DNA from: Comamonadaceae bacterium
GTDB lineage: Bacteria > Pseudomonadota > Gammaproteobacteria > Burkholderiales > Burkholderiaceae_C
NCBI GenBank assembly: GCA_947450255.1
Contig: CANFVA010000014.1
Coordinates: 1 to 33,787 of the forward strand
Length of the DNA: 33,787 bases
Direction: 5' to 3'
The notes beneath the pieces were generated by a model. That model saw only the letters and a program-made list of their open reading frames with translations. It was not told the origin of the DNA and searched no databases. A program made the position numbers and the translations under genes. Shown piece by piece: positions 24,640-33,787 of this stretch. Numbering within the stretch: the stretch's first letter is position 1; each line of letters starts with the position of its first letter.

Positions 24640-25545
24640 ATGGCGAGCGGGCTGACGCTGGCAATCCTTGGCGCTGTAGCCTTTAGCGGTAAGGCCATCA
24701 TCGTCAAGCTGGCGTACCGCCAGGGCGTCGACGCGGTGACTTTGTTGATGCTGCGCATGGCCCTGGCGCTACCATTCTTTGTGCTGATGGCCTGGTGGGC
24801 GGGACGCGCACGCCAGGGCCTCGCGCCCGTGGCCCTGCAATGGCGCGACCGGCTGGGCATGGTCTGGCTGGGCTTTACCGGCTACTACCTGGCCAGCTTT
24901 TTGGACTTCGCCGGTCTGGCCTATATCAGCGCGTCTTTTGAGCGTCTGATTTTGTACCTTAATCCGACGCTGGTCGTGCTGCTCGGGGCGGTGCTTTACC
25001 GACGCCCTATCAGCCGCTACCAGTGGCTGGGCTTGGCCATCAGCTATGGCGGCGTTGTGCTGGTGTTTGGCCATGAAGTGCATTTGTCGGGCGAGGGCGT
25101 CTGGCTGGGCTCGGCGCTGGTGTTTTGCAGTGCCGTCAGCTATGCCTTGTACTTGTCCTACAGCGGTGAAATGGTGCGCCGCCTGGGTGCTTTGCGCCTG
25201 GTGGGCTGGGCCAGCGCGGTGGCCTGCGTGTTGTGCATTGGACAGTTTTTGGTATTGCGGCCGGTGGCGGGCTTGTGGGATCTGGCGCCGGATATTTGGA
25301 CTTTGTCGATCATCAACGCCTCGGCGTGTACCGTGGTGCCGGTGGTTTTGGTCATGTTGGGAATCGAGCGGCTGGGCGCGGGCCTGGCCGCGCAGGTCGG
25401 CATGGTCGGGCCGATGTCCACCTTGGTGATGGCATCGCTTTTTTTGGATGAACCCTTGACCGCGTGGGTGCTGGGCGGTACGGTGTTGGTGATGGCGGGT
25501 GTCTTTGTCTGCACGCGCAGTCCGGTGGCAGTGCCAGCGAGTTGA
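24640..25545 (+). CDS. EamA/DMT family transporter (first copy)
   Basis: From the ATG at 24640 this is a 301-residue inner-membrane protein with ten hydrophobic helices in two EamA repeats, the usual size for the drug/metabolite transporter family. Typical pieces are LAILGAVAFSGKAIIVKLAY in helix 1, the ISASFERLILYLNPTLVVLLGAV-like stretch at helices 3-4 (end of first repeat), and MVGPMSTLVMASLFLDEPLT in the second repeat. The frame remains open upstream to a TTG at 24490, but the extra 50 residues are Pro/His-rich, do not look like a transporter and overlap the marR operator. The gene is divergent from marR. The substrate is unknown, and export of amino acids or metabolites is the common role. 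Confidence 0.85.
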   Translation: MASGLTLAILGAVAFSGKAIIVKLAYRQGVDAVTLLMLRMALALPFFVLMAWWAGRARQGLAPVALQWRDRLGMVWLGFTGYYLASFLDFAGLAYISASFERLILYLNPTLVVLLGAVLYRRPISRYQWLGLAISYGGVVLVFGHEVHLSGEGVWLGSALVFCSAVSYALYLSYSGEMVRRLGALRLVGWASAVACVLCIGQFLVLRPVAGLWDLAPDIWTLSIINASACTVVPVVLVMLGIERLGAGLAAQVGMVGPMSTLVMASLFLDEPLTAWVLGGTVLVMAGVFVCTRSPVAVPAS

Positions 25546-25717
25546 GGGACCCAGCCCGCTGTGACGGAGCGCAAATTCGGCATAGCAAGGCGCTGGCAAT
25601 GCCTGCCGGGGTGGATGGCTTCCTCGCTAGGACGCTTCGCAGGGCCAAGATGGTCGGCGAGTCTGTAAGGTGTGGTGGGTCTCGTGGGTGGGTATTTTTT
25701 GAACTTTGGAGTGCAAC

Positions 25718-26512
25718 ATGGATTTGGGATTGACCGGCCGTTGGGCTTTGGTGTGCGGCGCTAGTCGCGGTTTGGGTTTTGGCTGCGCGCAGGCCTTGGT
25801 GCGCGAAGGTGTGAATGTGCTGATGGTGGCGCGCCGCGCGGATGTGCTGGCCACTGCAGCGGCGCAACTGATAGCCCATGATGCTGCAGCCCGTGGCGCG
25901 CAAGTGCTGCAGTGCGCCGCCGATATCACCACACCGGAGGGTCGCGCCGCGGTATTTGCGGTGCGCTGCGACTTTGACATCGTGGTCACCAATGCCGGCG
26001 GTCCGCCGCCCGGGAGCTTTCGTGATTGGGACCGCGAGGCTTGGGTGCGGGCATTGGACGCGAATATGCTCACGCCGATTGAACTCATCAAGGCCACGGT
26101 CGATGGCATGGCAGCGCGCGGCTTTGGCCGCATCATCAACATTACTTCGGGCGCGGTGAAGGCGCCTATCGATATGCTGGGCTTGTCCAATGGCGCGCGC
26201 AGCGGTTTGACGGGTTTTGTGGCCGGACTTGCACGCTCGAGCATTGCAGCCCAAGGTGTCACCATCAACAACTTGTTACCCGGCCCCTTTGATACCGACC
26301 GCTTGCAAAGCCTGTTCACCACCACGGCGCAAAAAACCGGCCAAACGGTTGATGCGCTGGCGGCCACGCGCCGCAAAGGCATACCGGCGCAGCGCTTTGG
26401 AACACCCGAAGAATTTGGCGCAGCTTGCGCGTTTTTGTGCAGCCCTTTGGCGGGGTTTATTACGGGTCAGAACCTGTTGCTCGATGGCGGCGCTTTTGGC
26501 GGCACCTTCTGA
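25718..26512 (+). CDS. SDR family protein with substituted catalytic Tyr and Lys
   Basis: The 264-residue Rossmann-fold protein has the nucleotide-binding GASRGLGFG (14-22), an NAGG (92-95), the active-site Ser144 in NITSGAV and the C-terminal FITGQNLLLDGGAFGG. The Tyr and Lys expected 13 and 17 residues after the Ser are Ser157 and Arg161 (LSNGAR), so the classical YxxxK is absent. A known beta-ketoacyl-ACP-reductase-like subgroup shares this imperfect tetrad. Its reaction is unknown, and it may bind rather than reduce. The start at 25718 has GGAG 6 bases upstream. An EamA transporter lies 172 bases before it on the same strand, and another EamA gene is convergent after it. Confidence 0.88.
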   Translation: MDLGLTGRWALVCGASRGLGFGCAQALVREGVNVLMVARRADVLATAAAQLIAHDAAARGAQVLQCAADITTPEGRAAVFAVRCDFDIVVTNAGGPPPGSFRDWDREAWVRALDANMLTPIELIKATVDGMAARGFGRIINITSGAVKAPIDMLGLSNGARSGLTGFVAGLARSSIAAQGVTINNLLPGPFDTDRLQSLFTTTAQKTGQTVDALAATRRKGIPAQRFGTPEEFGAACAFLCSPLAGFITGQNLLLDGGAFGGTF

Positions 26513-26573
26513 GGGTGCTGCTTGGGGCGAGGCGTCTTGGCCTTGCCTAGGCATTCATCGCCAGTGCTACCAC

Positions 26574-27509
26574 TTATTCGGTTTGAATAGGTGCTGCCTT
26601 GCGTGCCGACAACACAATGCCCGCCGCAATCAACACAAAGGCGGCGGCGTGAAAAAGTTGGGGCGACTCGCCTAAAAAAAGTGTCGACAACAGCGCTGCA
26701 AACAGCGGAATCAGATTCATAAAAAATCCGGCCACCGAGGGCCCGAGCAGCGCTACGCCGGCGCCCCATGCGCGATAAGACAGCACCGCGGGGCCGACTC
26801 CGATGAAGGCCAGGGCTGCGGCCAGCGGCCACCCGGGCTCCAAGCGTGCATCGGTCAGGCTCCATTCCAGCGTGGCACAGCCCAGGGCGCCGACCAGACC
26901 GAAAACCACCTGGGCGATCAAAAAAGCCGCCCAATCGGCGCGGATGGGCGCGGACTCGGGCGTCGGGTGCGCTAGCATCCAGCTGTAAAACGCCCAGCCG
27001 ATGGCAGCAATCAGCATGTACAAATCGCCCGCCACCAAATGAAAACCGACTAGTAGCGCCCACTCGCCCCGGCACAGCACCAAAACCACGCCGGCAATCG
27101 ACAGCACCGCGCCCACCACCTGCCGCGCAGACACCGGCGTGCCAAAAAACAAGCGCCCGATCAGCAACATCCACACCGGGGTGCTAGCACCCACCAGGGT
27201 CACGTTCATGGCGGTCGAGGTCGTCAGTGCCAGGTAGAGCATGGCGTTATAGCTGGCGATGCTCAAAGCCCCAAGCAGCGCAAAGCGCCGCCACTGCGAC
27301 CACAGCGGACTGTCTTTGCGCAGCACCCAGCGCGCCATGGGCAGCAGCACGCAAAACGCTATCAACCAGCGAAACAGGTTGAGCGTCATGGGCGAAATCA
27401 GGTGCTGCACCATGCGGCCAATCACCGCATTGCCCGCCCACAGGATGGTGGCCAGCGTCAGATACAGCGCAGCTTTACCGCTGATGCGCAAGGGGAAGGA
27501 GGTGCTCAT
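26574..27509 (-). CDS. EamA/DMT family transporter (second copy)
   Basis: This 311-residue inner-membrane protein has ten predicted helices and two EamA repeats. Helix 1 has the common ATILWAGNAVIGRM, and the end of the first repeat reads TTSTAMNVTLVGASTPVWMLLIG. The second repeat ends with PLFAALLSTLFLGE, matching the end of the DMT fold. It is distant in sequence from the transporter at 24640-25545. I chose the ATG at 27507-27509, which starts MSTSFPLRI. A longer frame to 27743 runs antisense through the quinone oxidoreductase gene and is not credible. It is convergent with the SDR gene and divergent from the quinone oxidoreductase gene. The substrate is unknown. Confidence 0.9.
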   Translation of the reverse strand: MSTSFPLRISGKAALYLTLATILWAGNAVIGRMVQHLISPMTLNLFRWLIAFCVLLPMARWVLRKDSPLWSQWRRFALLGALSIASYNAMLYLALTTSTAMNVTLVGASTPVWMLLIGRLFFGTPVSARQVVGAVLSIAGVVLVLCRGEWALLVGFHLVAGDLYMLIAAIGWAFYSWMLAHPTPESAPIRADWAAFLIAQVVFGLVGALGCATLEWSLTDARLEPGWPLAAALAFIGVGPAVLSYRAWGAGVALLGPSVAGFFMNLIPLFAALLSTLFLGESPQLFHAAAFVLIAAGIVLSARKAAPIQTE

Positions 27510-27623
27510 GGACGCACTGTAACCAGTCCCGGTGCCGGGGCAATCGTCCTTGGCGCGTCGCTTGCAGCCGATGGCGGGATAATCCACAGCTTTTCTACCC
27601 ATTTTTCGCTGGAGCCCCGCTGT

Positions 27624-28619
27624 ATGACCTCTCCCCTGTCCCGTTCCATCCAAATCGACCAACACGGCGGTGCCGAGCAAATGCACCTGGTGCGCATCGC
27701 CGTCGGTGAGCCCGGTCCCGGCGAAGTGCGCATCCGCCACCACGCGGTCGGCCTTAATTACATCGACGTCTACCAGCGCAGCGGTTTGTACCCCATGAAT
27801 TTACCGGTGCAACTAGGCATGGAGGCCGCTGGTGTGATCGAAGCCGTGGGCGAGGGCGTGACCCACTTGCAGGTTGGCGACCGTGCCGCCTATGCCAGCC
27901 AGCCGCCCGGCGCCTACTGCGAGCGCCGCGTGATGCCCGCCAAGTGCGTGTGCAAATTGCGCGATGGCATCAGCTTCGAAACTGGCGCAGCCATGATGCT
28001 CAAAGGCCTGACCGTGCAATATTTGCTCAAACGCACCTTGCCCCAGGGCGGCTTGAAAGCAGGCGACTTCATTTTGTTTCACGCCGCTGCCGGCGGCGTA
28101 GGTTTGATCGCCTGCCAATGGGCCAAAGCTCTGGGCCTGCAACTGATTGGCACGGCGGGCTCGGACGAAAAATGCGCGCTAGCCAAGGCCAACGGCGCGG
28201 CCCACGTCATCAACTACGCCAAAGAAGATTTTCTGGCCCGGGTGAAAGAAATTACCGGCGGCAAGGGCGTGAAAGTGGTCTACGACTCGGTGGGCAAAGA
28301 CACCTGGGACAAATCCCTCGATTGCTTGTCGCCGTTTGGCTTGATGGCCAGCTTTGGCAATGCCTCGGGCCCAGTGGCGCCATTTGCGCCCGGCATTTTG
28401 GGCCCCAAGGGCTCGGTATACGTCACGCGCCAAACCCTGTTTAGTCACATCGCCACCCGGGAAAGCACGCAGGAAATGGCCGATGACTTGATGGACATGG
28501 TTGCCAGCGGCAAAGTCCACATCCATATCGGCCAGCGCTATGCGCTGGAAGATGTGCAACAAGCGCATCGCGACCTGGAAGCACGCAACACCACGGGTTG
28601 TACCATCCTGACACTGTGA
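27624..28619 (+). CDS. qor: NADPH:quinone oxidoreductase (zinc-free MDR family)
   Basis: The 331-residue product belongs to the medium-chain dehydrogenase/reductase superfamily and resembles E. coli Qor, a cytoplasmic one-electron quinone reductase. It has VGLNYIDVYQRSGLYP (42-57), the GroES-like fold, and the AAAGGVG nucleotide loop at 154-160. The Cys/His ligands of the structural and catalytic zinc are missing, as expected for quinone reductases. The ATG at 27624 lies 9 bases after GGAG. Longer frames reaching 27402 overlap the divergent EamA gene. Its stop codon overlaps the GTG start of the next gene by 4 bases, an unusual coupling with a membrane glycosyltransferase. Confidence 0.93.
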   Translation: MTSPLSRSIQIDQHGGAEQMHLVRIAVGEPGPGEVRIRHHAVGLNYIDVYQRSGLYPMNLPVQLGMEAAGVIEAVGEGVTHLQVGDRAAYASQPPGAYCERRVMPAKCVCKLRDGISFETGAAMMLKGLTVQYLLKRTLPQGGLKAGDFILFHAAAGGVGLIACQWAKALGLQLIGTAGSDEKCALAKANGAAHVINYAKEDFLARVKEITGGKGVKVVYDSVGKDTWDKSLDCLSPFGLMASFGNASGPVAPFAPGILGPKGSVYVTRQTLFSHIATRESTQEMADDLMDMVASGKVHIHIGQRYALEDVQQAHRDLEARNTTGCTILTL

Positions 28620-30310
28620 CCGCCGGCCCTGCCATCAGCCCCAGCCTGACACGGGTGCTTTGGGCGCTGGTGGCGCTCACCCTGCTGGTCAACGCGGCCA
28701 GCATGCTCACGCCCGTCATCAACGAGGGCGACTCCGTGCTCTACGCGGCGCTGGCGCAGCACATGCTGCAGAGCGGCGATTACCTGTCGTTGGTGCTGGA
28801 CGGCAAAGACTGGCTGGACAAGCCGCATTTCCCGTTTTGGTTGGGTGCGCTGTTTTTTAAGCTGTTTGGCATCAGCGCTGGCAGCTATATCTTGCCGGGC
28901 TACTTATTCCATTTGCTGGGCGGCTATTACACCTACCGCATCGGCCGCACGCTGCACGGCCGGGACACCGCATTGCTAGCCTTGCTGGTTTATGTGTCCA
29001 CCTACCATGTGATGTACACCACCAGCGCCCTCAAGGCGGAGGCTTTTTTAAACGGCAGTGTGATGGCGGCGTGCTACTACTGCCTGCGGCTGGACGCCAC
29101 TGGCCGGGCCAAGCATCTGTTGCTATCGGCCTTGTTCGGCGCCATGGCACTGATGACCAAAGGCGTATTCACCTTGGTCACTATCGGCAGCGGACTGGTG
29201 GGCTTATGGCTATATCAAGGGCGATGGGCGCACATGCTGCGCCTGCGCTGGTGGCTGATGTTGGGCCTGACCTTGCTGTTCACGCTGCCGGAGTTGGCAG
29301 CCCTGTACTGGCAGTTTGATATGCACCCGGAGAAAACGGTCTTCGGCCGACAAGGTGTCTCGGGCATACGGTTTTTCTTTTGGGATAGCCAGTTCGGCCG
29401 GTTTTTCAATTCGGGCCCGATTACCAACGAAGGCGGTAACCCTTGGTATTTCGTGCATGTGTTTCTCTGGGCCTTCTTGCCCTGGGTAGCGGCTTTTGGC
29501 GTGGCACTGTGGACTGGGGTGCGCAGCTTTAGCCGAGCCAGTGGTGCCGAGCGGGACGCATTTGTGTATTTGTGCGCCAGTTTTTTTGTCAGCTTTGCGA
29601 TGTTCAGCGCCACGTCCTTCCAGTTGGACTACTACACCGTCATCGTCTATCCCTTTGCAGCCATCCTGTGTGGACGTTTTTTGCTGTTGCAGTTGCCAGC
29701 GGGGCAGGGCACAGCGGTGTGGATCGGGCAATTGCTTTGCACCGCGCTGTCATTGGGCTTGGGTCTGGGCGTCGCATGGCAAGTGGGTGACAAGGGGCTG
29801 CTCGTCTGGGTGCTCGGCGCTTGCGCATGCATGTCTTTGGCAGTTTGGCGTTGGCGTCTTTGGCAACGTGCAGGTGTGCTGCTGGCATTGCCTGTGCTGG
29901 CGGTTAACACTCTGTACGCATCTTTGGAGGGCATGACCTATATCGCGCATACGCGATACAGCCTGCCTTATCAGGTGCTGCCGGTATTGGCGAGCAGCCC
30001 GCAAACGCCGGTGTTGGTCTATGGGCTAGACCCGATCGTGGCCTGGGAAATCGGCTTGTACCGTCGCAGCGCGCCCAGTCTGCGGCTGGAGGCCATGGAG
30101 GTTTCCCGAGCAAAACCCCAAGACTATTTTCTATTGCTCAAAAGCGCCGCACTGCCCGAGGTGAGCGCTTCGCTAGGGCCCTACCGGGCGGTACACGAGC
30201 TCCAGGGGGTGGACCACAAAACGGGGCTGCTGCCGCGCCAAATCAATGTAGCCCGCGGCACCGAGCCTCTGGAAGCATTTAGCGTGCTGCGCGTGGGTTC
30301 GGCGCCCTAG
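28616..30310 (+). CDS. GT39/ArnT-like membrane glycosyltransferase
   Basis: The 564-residue integral membrane protein starts with a helix at about 12-31 followed by the periplasmic motif INEGDSVLYAALAQHM, where Glu37 and Asp39 fit the acidic catalytic pair of the GT-C fold. Next comes a WLDKPHFPFWLGALFFKLFG segment typical of ArnT/PMT-like enzymes. At least ten more hydrophobic helices follow, then a soluble C-terminal domain of about 130 residues. Such enzymes move a sugar from undecaprenyl phosphate to lipid A, other lipids or proteins. The acceptor here is unknown. The GTG at 28616 overlaps the qor stop (GTGA). A TTG further upstream is less likely. It is convergent with lspA. Confidence 0.88.
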   Translation: MTAGPAISPSLTRVLWALVALTLLVNAASMLTPVINEGDSVLYAALAQHMLQSGDYLSLVLDGKDWLDKPHFPFWLGALFFKLFGISAGSYILPGYLFHLLGGYYTYRIGRTLHGRDTALLALLVYVSTYHVMYTTSALKAEAFLNGSVMAACYYCLRLDATGRAKHLLLSALFGAMALMTKGVFTLVTIGSGLVGLWLYQGRWAHMLRLRWWLMLGLTLLFTLPELAALYWQFDMHPEKTVFGRQGVSGIRFFFWDSQFGRFFNSGPITNEGGNPWYFVHVFLWAFLPWVAAFGVALWTGVRSFSRASGAERDAFVYLCASFFVSFAMFSATSFQLDYYTVIVYPFAAILCGRFLLLQLPAGQGTAVWIGQLLCTALSLGLGLGVAWQVGDKGLLVWVLGACACMSLAVWRWRLWQRAGVLLALPVLAVNTLYASLEGMTYIAHTRYSLPYQVLPVLASSPQTPVLVYGLDPIVAWEIGLYRRSAPSLRLEAMEVSRAKPQDYFLLLKSAALPEVSASLGPYRAVHELQGVDHKTGLLPRQINVARGTEPLEAFSVLRVGSAP

Positions 30311-30364
30311 GCTTTTTCACATGCGTCCTACAAACCGGCGCAGCGGCCTGGCTGTCTAAGCGCG

Positions 30365-30856
30365 CTAGCGGCTGCGCCGCACGCGAAGCAACTCGTCCAA
30401 AATCAAACAAGCGGCGCCCAGGGTGATAGCGCTGTCGGCGGCGTTAAAGGCGGGGAAGTGCAGCGCCACCCAATGGAAATCTAAAAAATCGACGACATAG
30501 CCATAGAGTAGGCGATCGATCACATTGCCTACTGCGCCGCCGAGCACGCAAGTGATGGCGAAACAAAACAATTTCTCACCCGCGTGGCGGTGCAATAACC
30601 AGACCATGACCACTGCGGCTACGCCGCCTAGGCCGGTAAAGAACCAGCGCTGCCAGCCTGAGGCATCGGCCAGAAATGAAAACGCCGCGCCACTGTTGTG
30701 GGCGCGTACGATGTTGAAAAATTCGGTCACCATGCGGCTGTCGCCTAGTTGCATGCTGCCAACGATAAGCAGCTTGGTGAACTGGTCTACCAGCACAATC
30801 AAGAGCGCCAATGCCAGCCAATGCAGCAATCGCATGCCGCTGTGCAAGCGTGCCAT
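30365..30856 (-). CDS. lspA: Lipoprotein signal peptidase (signal peptidase II)
   Basis: LspA removes the signal peptides of prolipoproteins in the inner membrane. The 163-residue product has four membrane helices and both catalytic aspartates: Asp114 in [10 protein letters not shown] and Asp141 in [11 protein letters not shown], the same numbers as in E. coli. The conserved N-terminal DQFTKLL and the NSGAAFSFL segment are present. I chose the ATG at 30854-30856, which overlaps the ileS stop by one base (TGATG). A longer frame would lie inside ileS. The ileS-lspA pair is standard in proteobacteria. A 9-base inverted repeat (30336-30344 and 30371-30379) overlaps its 3' end but lacks a T-run. 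Confidence 0.97.
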   Translation of the reverse strand: MARLHSGMRLLHWLALALLIVLVDQFTKLLIVGSMQLGDSRMVTEFFNIVRAHNSGAAFSFLADASGWQRWFFTGLGGVAAVVMVWLLHRHAGEKLFCFAITCVLGGAVGNVIDRLLYGYVVDFLDFHWVALHFPAFNAADSAITLGAACLILDELLRVRRSR

Positions 30857-33787
30857 CAGGCCACCTGCCGGCGCTCGCCGGCGCCAAACAAATTGCTGAC
30901 GCAGCGGCCACAAATCGTGGGGTGCGCAGCATCAACGCCCGGGGCTGCGCTGGCCTCTTCCACATAGTGCCAGCAGCGCTCGCACTTGGCAGCATGGGCT
31001 GTGCGTACCTGCACAGCCAGCGCATCGCCGGCTAGCAGCTTGATGGTGGAGGTGATGAATACAAAACGCAGGTCATGGCCCAGGCTTCGCAGCAAGTCCA
31101 TGTCTTGCGCGTTGGCTGTGATCGTGACTGCGGCTTGCAAGGAAGCGCCCACTTGACCGGCCACCCGTAACACTTCGATTTCTTTGTTCACCGCTTCGCG
31201 GATTTCGCGGATGCGGGCCCACTTTGCATTGAGTGCGTCGTCCGTCGCCGACATCGGCGTATAGGTCGCCATAAAAATAGATTCGCGCAGGCGCTCGGCT
31301 GTTTTACCTTGGGTGGCCAGTGTGGCCCAGGCTTCCTCGGCCGTGAAACTCAGGAACGGCGCCATCCAGCGCAACATGGCTTGGGTGATTTGCCACAACG
31401 CGGTTTGCGCACTGCGCCTGGCGTGTGAACCGGCAGCCGTGGTGTAAAGCCGGTCTTTGAGCACATCCAAATAAAACGCGCCCAAGTCTTCCGAGCAGTA
31501 AATTTGCAATTTCGAGACCACCGGGTGGAACTCGTAACGCCCGAAATGCCCGCCTTCAAACACCTTGGTTTGCGGGTTGTAGTGGCCAACGATGTCAGCT
31601 TGCAATTGTGCGGCGCGGCTGATGGCGTAGCGGTCGACTTCCAACATATCAGGCAACGCCACTGCGTCTTTGTGAATATCAAAGTCGCTGGTGTTGGCCA
31701 ATAAAAATTTCAGCGTATTGCGCACCCGGCGGTAAGTGTCCACCACACGCGCCAAAATTTTGTCGTCGATGTTCAAGTCACCCGAGTAGTCGGTAGACGC
31801 CACCCACAGGCGCACGATTTCCGCGCCGAGTTTGTCTGTGACCTCTTGCGGCACGACGGTGTTACCCAAGCTCTTGCTCATCTTGCGGCCTTGGCCGTCG
31901 GTGGCAAAACCGTGGGTCAACAGGCCTTTGTAGGGCGCACGGTCATACAGCGCGCAACCCAGCAACAGCGAACTGTGGAACCAGCCCCGGTGTTGGTCGT
32001 GGCCTTCTAAATACAGGTCGGCTTCGGGGCCGGTTTCGTGGAAGGGTGGTCGGTCGTAAGCGTCTTTGTGGCTGCCGCGCAGCACGTGCTCGAAGGTAGA
32101 GCCCGAGTCAAACCAGACCTCCAAAATATCGGTGCTCTTGCTGTAGTCGTCAGCGTTGGCGGTCTGGCCATTGCCTTGCGCTGACAACAAAGCCTGTATG
32201 TCGTTCACACTGGCGCGGCTCCAGGCTTCGATGCCGCCGTGTTCCACCATGGCGGCGGCGATGTCCAATATCGCCATGGTGTCCGGGTGCAATTCGCCGC
32301 TGTCTTTGTGCAGCAAAAACGGCACCGGCACGCCCCAACTTCGCTGGCGCGAGATGCACCAGTCGGGGCGGTTGGCGATCATGTCGCGCAGCCGGGTTTT
32401 GCCGTTCTCGGGATAAAACTTGGTTTGCTCGATCGCGTCCAGTGCCAGTTGACGCAAAGTCTTAGGCGCTTTGTCTTGGGTGAACACGCCTTCGCCTTCG
32501 TCCATGCGCACAAACCATTGCGCTGCTGCGCGGTAGATGACCGGGGTTTTGTGGCGCCAGCAATGCGGGTAGCTGTGGGTGATGCCATGCGTCGCCATCA
32601 AACGGCCTGCATTTTTCAGCGCATCCAAAATGACAGGCACGGCTTTCCAAATATGCTGACCGCCGAACAGCGCAAAGTCGGCGGCATACGCGCCGTTGCC
32701 TTGCACCGGGTTGAGAATGTCGTCGTAAGCCAGACCATGCGCCACGCAGGAGTTGAAGTCATCCACACCATAAGCAGGTGCGCTGTGCACAATACCCGTG
32801 CCGTCTGCGTCGGTGGCGTAGTCTGCCAAGTACACAGGGGCAGTGCGCTGATAGGCCGCGTCCACATGCGACAGCGGGTGATGGAATTCGATCAAATCCA
32901 AAGACTGGCCTTTGCAACTGGCTACAGCTTTGCCACTGAGTTGCCAACGCTCTAAACATTTCTCCACCAGCGATTCGGCACACACAAAATAACCGCGCTC
33001 GGTGTCAACCAAAGCGTAGGTCAATTCGGGGTTCAGGTTGAGCGCCTGGTTGGCGGGGATGGTCCACGCGGTGGTGGTCCAGATCACTGCAAAAGCTTCT
33101 TTGTCCAATTTGGACATGCCGAAAGCTTTGGCAAGTTTGTCGGCTTGTGCGCATAAAAACGCCACATCCAAGGTGTCACTTTTTTTGTCCGCGTATTCAA
33201 TTTCGAATTCAGCCAAGGACGAACCGCAATCGAAACACCAATAGACCGGCTTCAAGCCACGGTACACAAAGCCGCGCTCGATCACGCGCTTGAAGGCGCG
33301 GATTTCACCAGCTTCGTTGGCGAAGTCCATGGTGCGGTAGGGACGCTCCCAGTCGCCCAGCACGCCTAAGCGTTTGAAGTCTTCGCGTTGCTGATCGATT
33401 TGCTCGGTGGCAAACGCGCGGCTCTTGGCCTGCATATCGTCACGCGACAGTTTGCGCCCATGCAGTTTTTCGATGGCGTTTTCAATCGGCAAACCATGGC
33501 AGTCCCAGCCGGGGATGTATTGCGCATCAAAACCGGCCAATTGGCGGCTTTTGACGATCATGTCTTTGAGCACTTTGTTCAGCGCATGGCCGATGTGCAA
33601 TTTGCCGTTGGCATACGGCGGGCCGTCGTGCAGCACAAACAGCGGCTTGCCGTGACGTGCCACGCGCAGGCGCTTGTACAGGCCGGCCTCGCTCCAAGTC
33701 TTGGCCCAGGCGGGTTCGCGCTTGGGCAGATCGCCGCGCATGGGGAAGGGCGTGTCGGGCAGGTTCAGGGTGCTGCGGTAGTCAACA
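30856..33787 (-). CDS. ileS: Isoleucine-tRNA ligase (5' end beyond the window)
   Basis: IleS charges tRNA-Ile with isoleucine and removes mischarged valine. The frame is open to the right edge. From the internal ATG at 33741 it gives 961 residues, and the frame continues for at least 15 more codons ([13 protein letters not shown]), which is the normal start region, so the real start lies outside. Visible are the HIGH motif in [11 protein letters not shown], the editing domain with a [14 protein letters not shown] segment, KMSKS in [11 protein letters not shown], and the C-terminal zinc knuckle CERCW...CGRC. The zinc end and bacterial layout mark the standard IleS1 type. lspA follows with a one-base overlap. 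Confidence 0.98.
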   Translation of the reverse strand, partial: VDYRSTLNLPDTPFPMRGDLPKREPAWAKTWSEAGLYKRLRVARHGKPLFVLHDGPPYANGKLHIGHALNKVLKDMIVKSRQLAGFDAQYIPGWDCHGLPIENAIEKLHGRKLSRDDMQAKSRAFATEQIDQQREDFKRLGVLGDWERPYRTMDFANEAGEIRAFKRVIERGFVYRGLKPVYWCFDCGSSLAEFEIEYADKKSDTLDVAFLCAQADKLAKAFGMSKLDKEAFAVIWTTTAWTIPANQALNLNPELTYALVDTERGYFVCAESLVEKCLERWQLSGKAVASCKGQSLDLIEFHHPLSHVDAAYQRTAPVYLADYATDADGTGIVHSAPAYGVDDFNSCVAHGLAYDDILNPVQGNGAYAADFALFGGQHIWKAVPVILDALKNAGRLMATHGITHSYPHCWRHKTPVIYRAAAQWFVRMDEGEGVFTQDKAPKTLRQLALDAIEQTKFYPENGKTRLRDMIANRPDWCISRQRSWGVPVPFLLHKDSGELHPDTMAILDIAAAMVEHGGIEAWSRASVNDIQALLSAQGNGQTANADDYSKSTDILEVWFDSGSTFEHVLRGSHKDAYDRPPFHETGPEADLYLEGHDQHRGWFHSSLLLGCALYDRAPYKGLLTHGFATDGQGRKMSKSLGNTVVPQEVTDKLGAEIVRLWVASTDYSGDLNIDDKILARVVDTYRRVRNTLKFLLANTSDFDIHKDAVALPDMLEVDRYAISRAAQLQADIVGHYNPQTKVFEGGHFGRYEFHPVVSKLQIYCSEDLGAFYLDVLKDRLYTTAAGSHARRSAQTALWQITQAMLRWMAPFLSFTAEEAWATLATQGKTAERLRESIFMATYTPMSATDDALNAKWARIREIREAVNKEIEVLRVAGQVGASLQAAVTITANAQDMDLLRSLGHDLRFVFITSTIKLLAGDALAVQVRTAHAAKCERCWHYVEEASAAPGVDAAHPTICGRCVSNLFGAGERRQVA

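Noticed and set aside
25352-26254. Minus-strand frame of 300 codons opposite the EamA/SDR region
   Set aside because: It spans two real plus-strand genes and their gap, is Arg/His/Pro-rich, and shows no domain.
27568-27590. GATAAT hexamer upstream of qor as a sigma70 promoter
   Set aside because: No acceptable -35 lies at 16-18 bases and there is no TG extension, so I do not call it.
30336-30379. Nine-base inverted repeat at the end of lspA as a terminator
   Set aside because: The loop is 26 bases and no T-run follows on either strand, so terminator function is not supported.

Overview
The window looks like the chromosome of a betaproteobacterium in the order Burkholderiales, most likely near the Comamonadaceae (Rhodoferax/Polaromonas/Acidovorax type). 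This is inferred from the G+C-rich coding sequence, the style of the DnaK, DnaJ, GrpE, IleS and RpoD proteins, and the long Lys/Ala/Pro-rich N-terminus of RpoD. No phage, insertion sequence, CRISPR array, tRNA or rRNA was seen. Nearly all of the DNA is packed with housekeeping or common accessory genes, and no stretch over 300 bases lacks a gene.

Layout. 1-983 (+): the tail of an unrecognised gene, then a periplasmic parvulin-type prolyl isomerase. 1162-15944 (-): one long co-directional block. Read in transcription order it is slyX, a CxxC peroxidase-related (AhpD-like) protein, a gamma-glutamyltransferase, dnaG, rpoD, aroE, an FKBP prolyl isomerase, grpE, dnaK, dnaJ, trhO and a glutathione S-transferase-like protein. 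16132-19192 (+): both subunits of a 3-oxoacid CoA-transferase, then a three-gene cytochrome cluster (SHP-like cytochrome c, diheme cytochrome c, cytochrome b561). 19272-24455 (-): a MarR regulator with a tripartite EmrAB/TolC-type efflux system. 24640-26512 (+): an EamA transporter and an SDR protein with a degenerate active site. 26574-27509 (-): a second EamA transporter. 27624-30310 (+): a quinone oxidoreductase translationally coupled to a GT39/ArnT-like membrane glycosyltransferase. 30365-33787 (-): lspA and the 5'-truncated ileS.

How the genes work together. grpE-dnaK-dnaJ is the Hsp70 machine. A near-perfect sigma32 promoter precedes grpE, a weaker one precedes dnaK, and a strong intrinsic terminator separates dnaK from dnaJ, so DnaJ output is probably attenuated. 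trhO and the GST-like gene follow dnaJ closely and may ride on its transcription. dnaG-rpoD is the core of the macromolecular-synthesis operon, here preceded by ggt rather than rpsU. The cytochrome trio matches the known SHP/DHC/cytochrome b arrangement and probably passes quinol electrons to a small-ligand-binding cytochrome. The efflux operon has a clear palindromic operator 14 bases upstream of marR.

The most noteworthy items are the SHP cluster, the very long RpoD extension, two diverged copies of a dispersed stem-loop repeat, the SDR lacking Tyr/Lys, and the regulatory architecture of the chaperone genes. I did not find a clearly undescribed multi-gene system.
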